Shown: positions 61,693 to 64,000 of the stretch, one piece after another
How positions within the stretch are numbered: position 1 is the stretch's first letter
Layout of the letters: every line of letters starts with the position of its first letter
Assembly: GCA_026874595.1 (NCBI GenBank)
Contig: CM049314.1
Span: 53,985,812-54,049,811, forward strand
From: Sipunculus nudus
Taxonomy: Eukaryota > Annelida > Sipuncula > Golfingiida > Sipunculidae
Direction: 5' to 3'
DNA length: 64,000 bases
Position numbers and translations under genes: made by a program
The notes under the pieces: generated by a model
Told to the model about the DNA's origin: nothing
The model's database searches: none
Seen by the model: the letters and a program-made list of their open reading frames with translations, nothing else

Positions 61693-64000
61693 TTAATCAT
61701 TAGGGCTGAACCGATCAGGAGGTCGCCTTTCTCTGATTGACCTACGCAGCGGCACAGGAGATGGGGCAGTCGACTCAACAGGTATAGGTTGAGAGTCAGT
61801 AGACGCATCATGATCAGATGCAACGGAAGGAATACTTCCATGTCTGGACGTGTCAACGTCTAGACAATTAACGTCTGACTGTTCACCAGTTGTACGAAAA
61901 CTTGATACAGAAGCATGATCAGAATTATTATCGGACAATTCTAGTTCTCAATGTAAATCCGTACTTTCGTCAGGTATATTCTGATCTACTGGTCTGACAG
62001 TTGTGATCAAATCGTTTTGGTCATCTGAACCTGATTTATCAGATTCACTAGAATCGGATGAAATGCGATTTGTCCGAGCAACGGAACCATGATCTCTTGC
62101 AATGGAACTGACAGGGATGGAGCTAAATGGCAACAGCAAGTTACGATGAAGTGTACGTTTACGTTTATGGTCATTCAAAGGCGAGACTACATAAACAGGA
62201 ATATCATTCTTAGGCTGCTCTAACACTTCGTACACCTCCTCCTCCCATTTGTCAGCCAGTTTTTGTTTTCCTTTGCGTACTAACACATGATCGCCTATAT
62301 TAACAACGGCATTATGAGCTCGTCGGTCAAACAATTGTTTGTGGTGCTGTCTTGACTTCGTAGATACCTTTTGGGCAATATCATAGGCTAATGCTAGTTT
62401 GTTTTTCAATTCAGACACGAAAGTGTCATACTTTGGAAAACTGACGTCATCAGGTGTACTAAGAATGAGGTCCACTGGAAGACGTGGAAGTCTTCCAAAC
62501 ATTAGAAAAAACGGAGAGTAACCTGTAGCCTCATTTGTAGTACAGTTATAAGCATGAGTTAAAGAGCTCACGTAGTCTTTCCAGTTCTTTTTCTTTTCTT
62601 CTTCTAAGGTTCCTAACATGCTTATTAAAGTACGATTGAACCTTTCTGTCTGACCGTTACCCATTGGGTGATATGGAGTACATCTAGATTTCTGTATGCC
62701 GACTAGGCGACAGAGTTCTTTAATAACCTTAGACTCAAGCTGACGGCCTTGGTCGCTATGCAGTCTGAGAGGAAAGCCATAGTAATTTATGAAGCTGTCA
62801 TACAGAATTTTGGCTGTAGTCTTGGCCGTTGTATTACGACACGGAACAGCGACTGCATAACGTGTAAAGTTATCAGTCATTACTAGAATGTTCTCAATAC
62901 CGCCTTTAGAAGGTTCTAAGCTAAGGTAGTCAATGCAGAGCAGCTCCATTGGTTGAGAGGATGTAATGGGAACCAAGGGAGCCCTACTAGCTACGGTTTT
63001 CCGTCGTATACAACGAGGACATTGCTTTATGTAGGTCTCTATGTCCTTAGTCATACGCGGCCAGTAAAATCTGGAAAGCGCTAGTTGTATAGTTTTGTTT
63101 CGACCTAAATGACCTACGTCATCATGGATGCCTGATAGGGCAGTCTGACGTAAACTTTCAGGGATCAGAAGTTGGTATTGTGTCTTACCGTGTACATTCC
63201 GCTTACGATATAATATATCGTCGCGAAGAGTTAGAGAGTCGATATGGCGCATCAGGACCAGCTGGTCAGGATTCAGACTTCTCTTATGTATTCTCCTGCC
63301 GTTTCTGAAAAGGAGAACAAAAGGCGTTAATATGGGATCCGAAAGCTGTTCCTTACCAACATCTGTGTTACTATCTTTCAGGGATTTATCTGGTCCACCT
63401 GATGCATCACCTGCAGAGATATTACAAGAGAGACTGCAGCTTATTGGTGAACAAATTTCAACAGAATTGCAAAGAGCCTGTATAACATCGTCAGATATAG
63501 TATGGCTATTCGTCTGATCCTTGTGGATCCTAGGAATTCTGGACAGAATATCAGCATCAGTGTTATGTATCCCTGACTGGTATTTGATGTTAAATTCGTA
63601 ATTCGATAATTCTGAGACCCATCTTTGTCCTATAGCATCCAGGTTGGCAGATGACAGTATATAGGTAAGTGGATTATTGTCCGTGTACACGGTGAATTTA
63701 GAACCATATAGATATTCTTTAAATTTATCCGTGACACACCACTTCAGGGCCAAGAATTCAAGTTTATGGATAGGATAGCGACTTTCAGATGGAGCTAGGC
63801 TCCGACTTGCAAATGCAGTTGGTTTCTTTTGACCATTTTGCTCTTGATAAAGTATTCCGGATATCCCATCAAAACTGGCATCCGTGTGCACAATGAATGG
63901 GAGTGAAAAGTCGGCAAAAGCCAGGACTGGAGTGGATGTCAAAAGCTTTATCAAGTGATCAAAGGCATTTTGATGGTTGGGCAACCACTGAAACTGTTCA
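61693..64000 (-). mobile_element. pol: Ty3/Gypsy pol: RNase H, zinc finger and integrase, cut by window edge
   Basis: The frame is open to the right edge, so the reverse transcriptase and gag lie outside. In order: RNase H with VHTDASFDG, VYTDNNPL and ADILSR (63,930 to about 63,530); the H2C2 zinc finger with GHLGRNKT and CPRCIRR (about 63,110-63,000); integrase D-D-E in CIDYLS (about 62,928), HSDQGRQLES (about 62,752) and GNGQTERFNR (about 62,642), the second and third about 36 residues apart. The C-terminal part has VGDHVLVRKG-like INIGDHVLV and EVLE. A TGA at 61948-61950 interrupts the same frame; beyond it the tail RRSIRERRPPDRF, usual at the end of this type of pol, ends at 61693. One stop in an otherwise intact 2-kb frame suggests a young copy. 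The symbol is the family name for this ORF. Confidence 0.9.

Overview
The window looks like nuclear DNA from a lophotrochozoan animal, most likely a marine bivalve. The support is AT-rich DNA, small exons with GT-AG introns, secreted C1q-domain and C-type lectin genes, and very dense nested transposons and minisatellites. No bacterial, organellar or viral genes were seen. The species cannot be named from sequence alone.

Five spliced host genes can be assembled by hand. Three are paralogues encoding secreted proteins of about 413-414 residues built from three consecutive C1q-like jelly-roll domains. All share one exon plan: 37 nt of signal-peptide start, 45 nt of signal-peptide end, 968 nt for domains 1, 2 and half of 3, and 195 nt for the rest of domain 3. 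Copy A (minus, 3770-6188, last exon not found) and copy B (plus, 6639-17009) are head to head, with only 450 bp between their start codons. Copy C (plus, 25950-30696) has gained a 524-bp intron in the otherwise uninterrupted 968-nt exon. Downstream are a secreted C-type lectin (37004-44360), whose second intron is mostly a degenerate 30-bp minisatellite, and the 5' end of a secreted DUF885-family gene (55528-60058, continuing beyond the window or behind a retroelement).

The C1q proteins and the lectin are all secreted and of classes used as soluble recognition molecules in molluscan immunity. A shared role is plausible but is inference.

Region by region: 1-3.7 kb, intron or flank of copy A with DNA-transposon remnants; 3.8-6.2 kb copy A; 6.2-6.6 kb shared promoter; 6.6-17 kb copy B with nested transposons in intron 1; 17-26 kb intergenic DNA with a 1.1-1.3 kb segmental duplication; 26-30.7 kb copy C; 30.7-37 kb intergenic DNA with a 24-copy 54-bp minisatellite and a LINE fragment; 37-44.4 kb lectin; 47.2-53.0 kb a full-length but inactivated L1/Tx1-type LINE with a perfect 12-bp target duplication; 53.2-55.0 kb three DNA elements nested in one another; 55.5-60.1 kb DUF885 gene carrying a hAT-like element in intron 1; 60.6-64 kb the 3' LTR and pol end of a Ty3/Gypsy retrotransposon on the minus strand.
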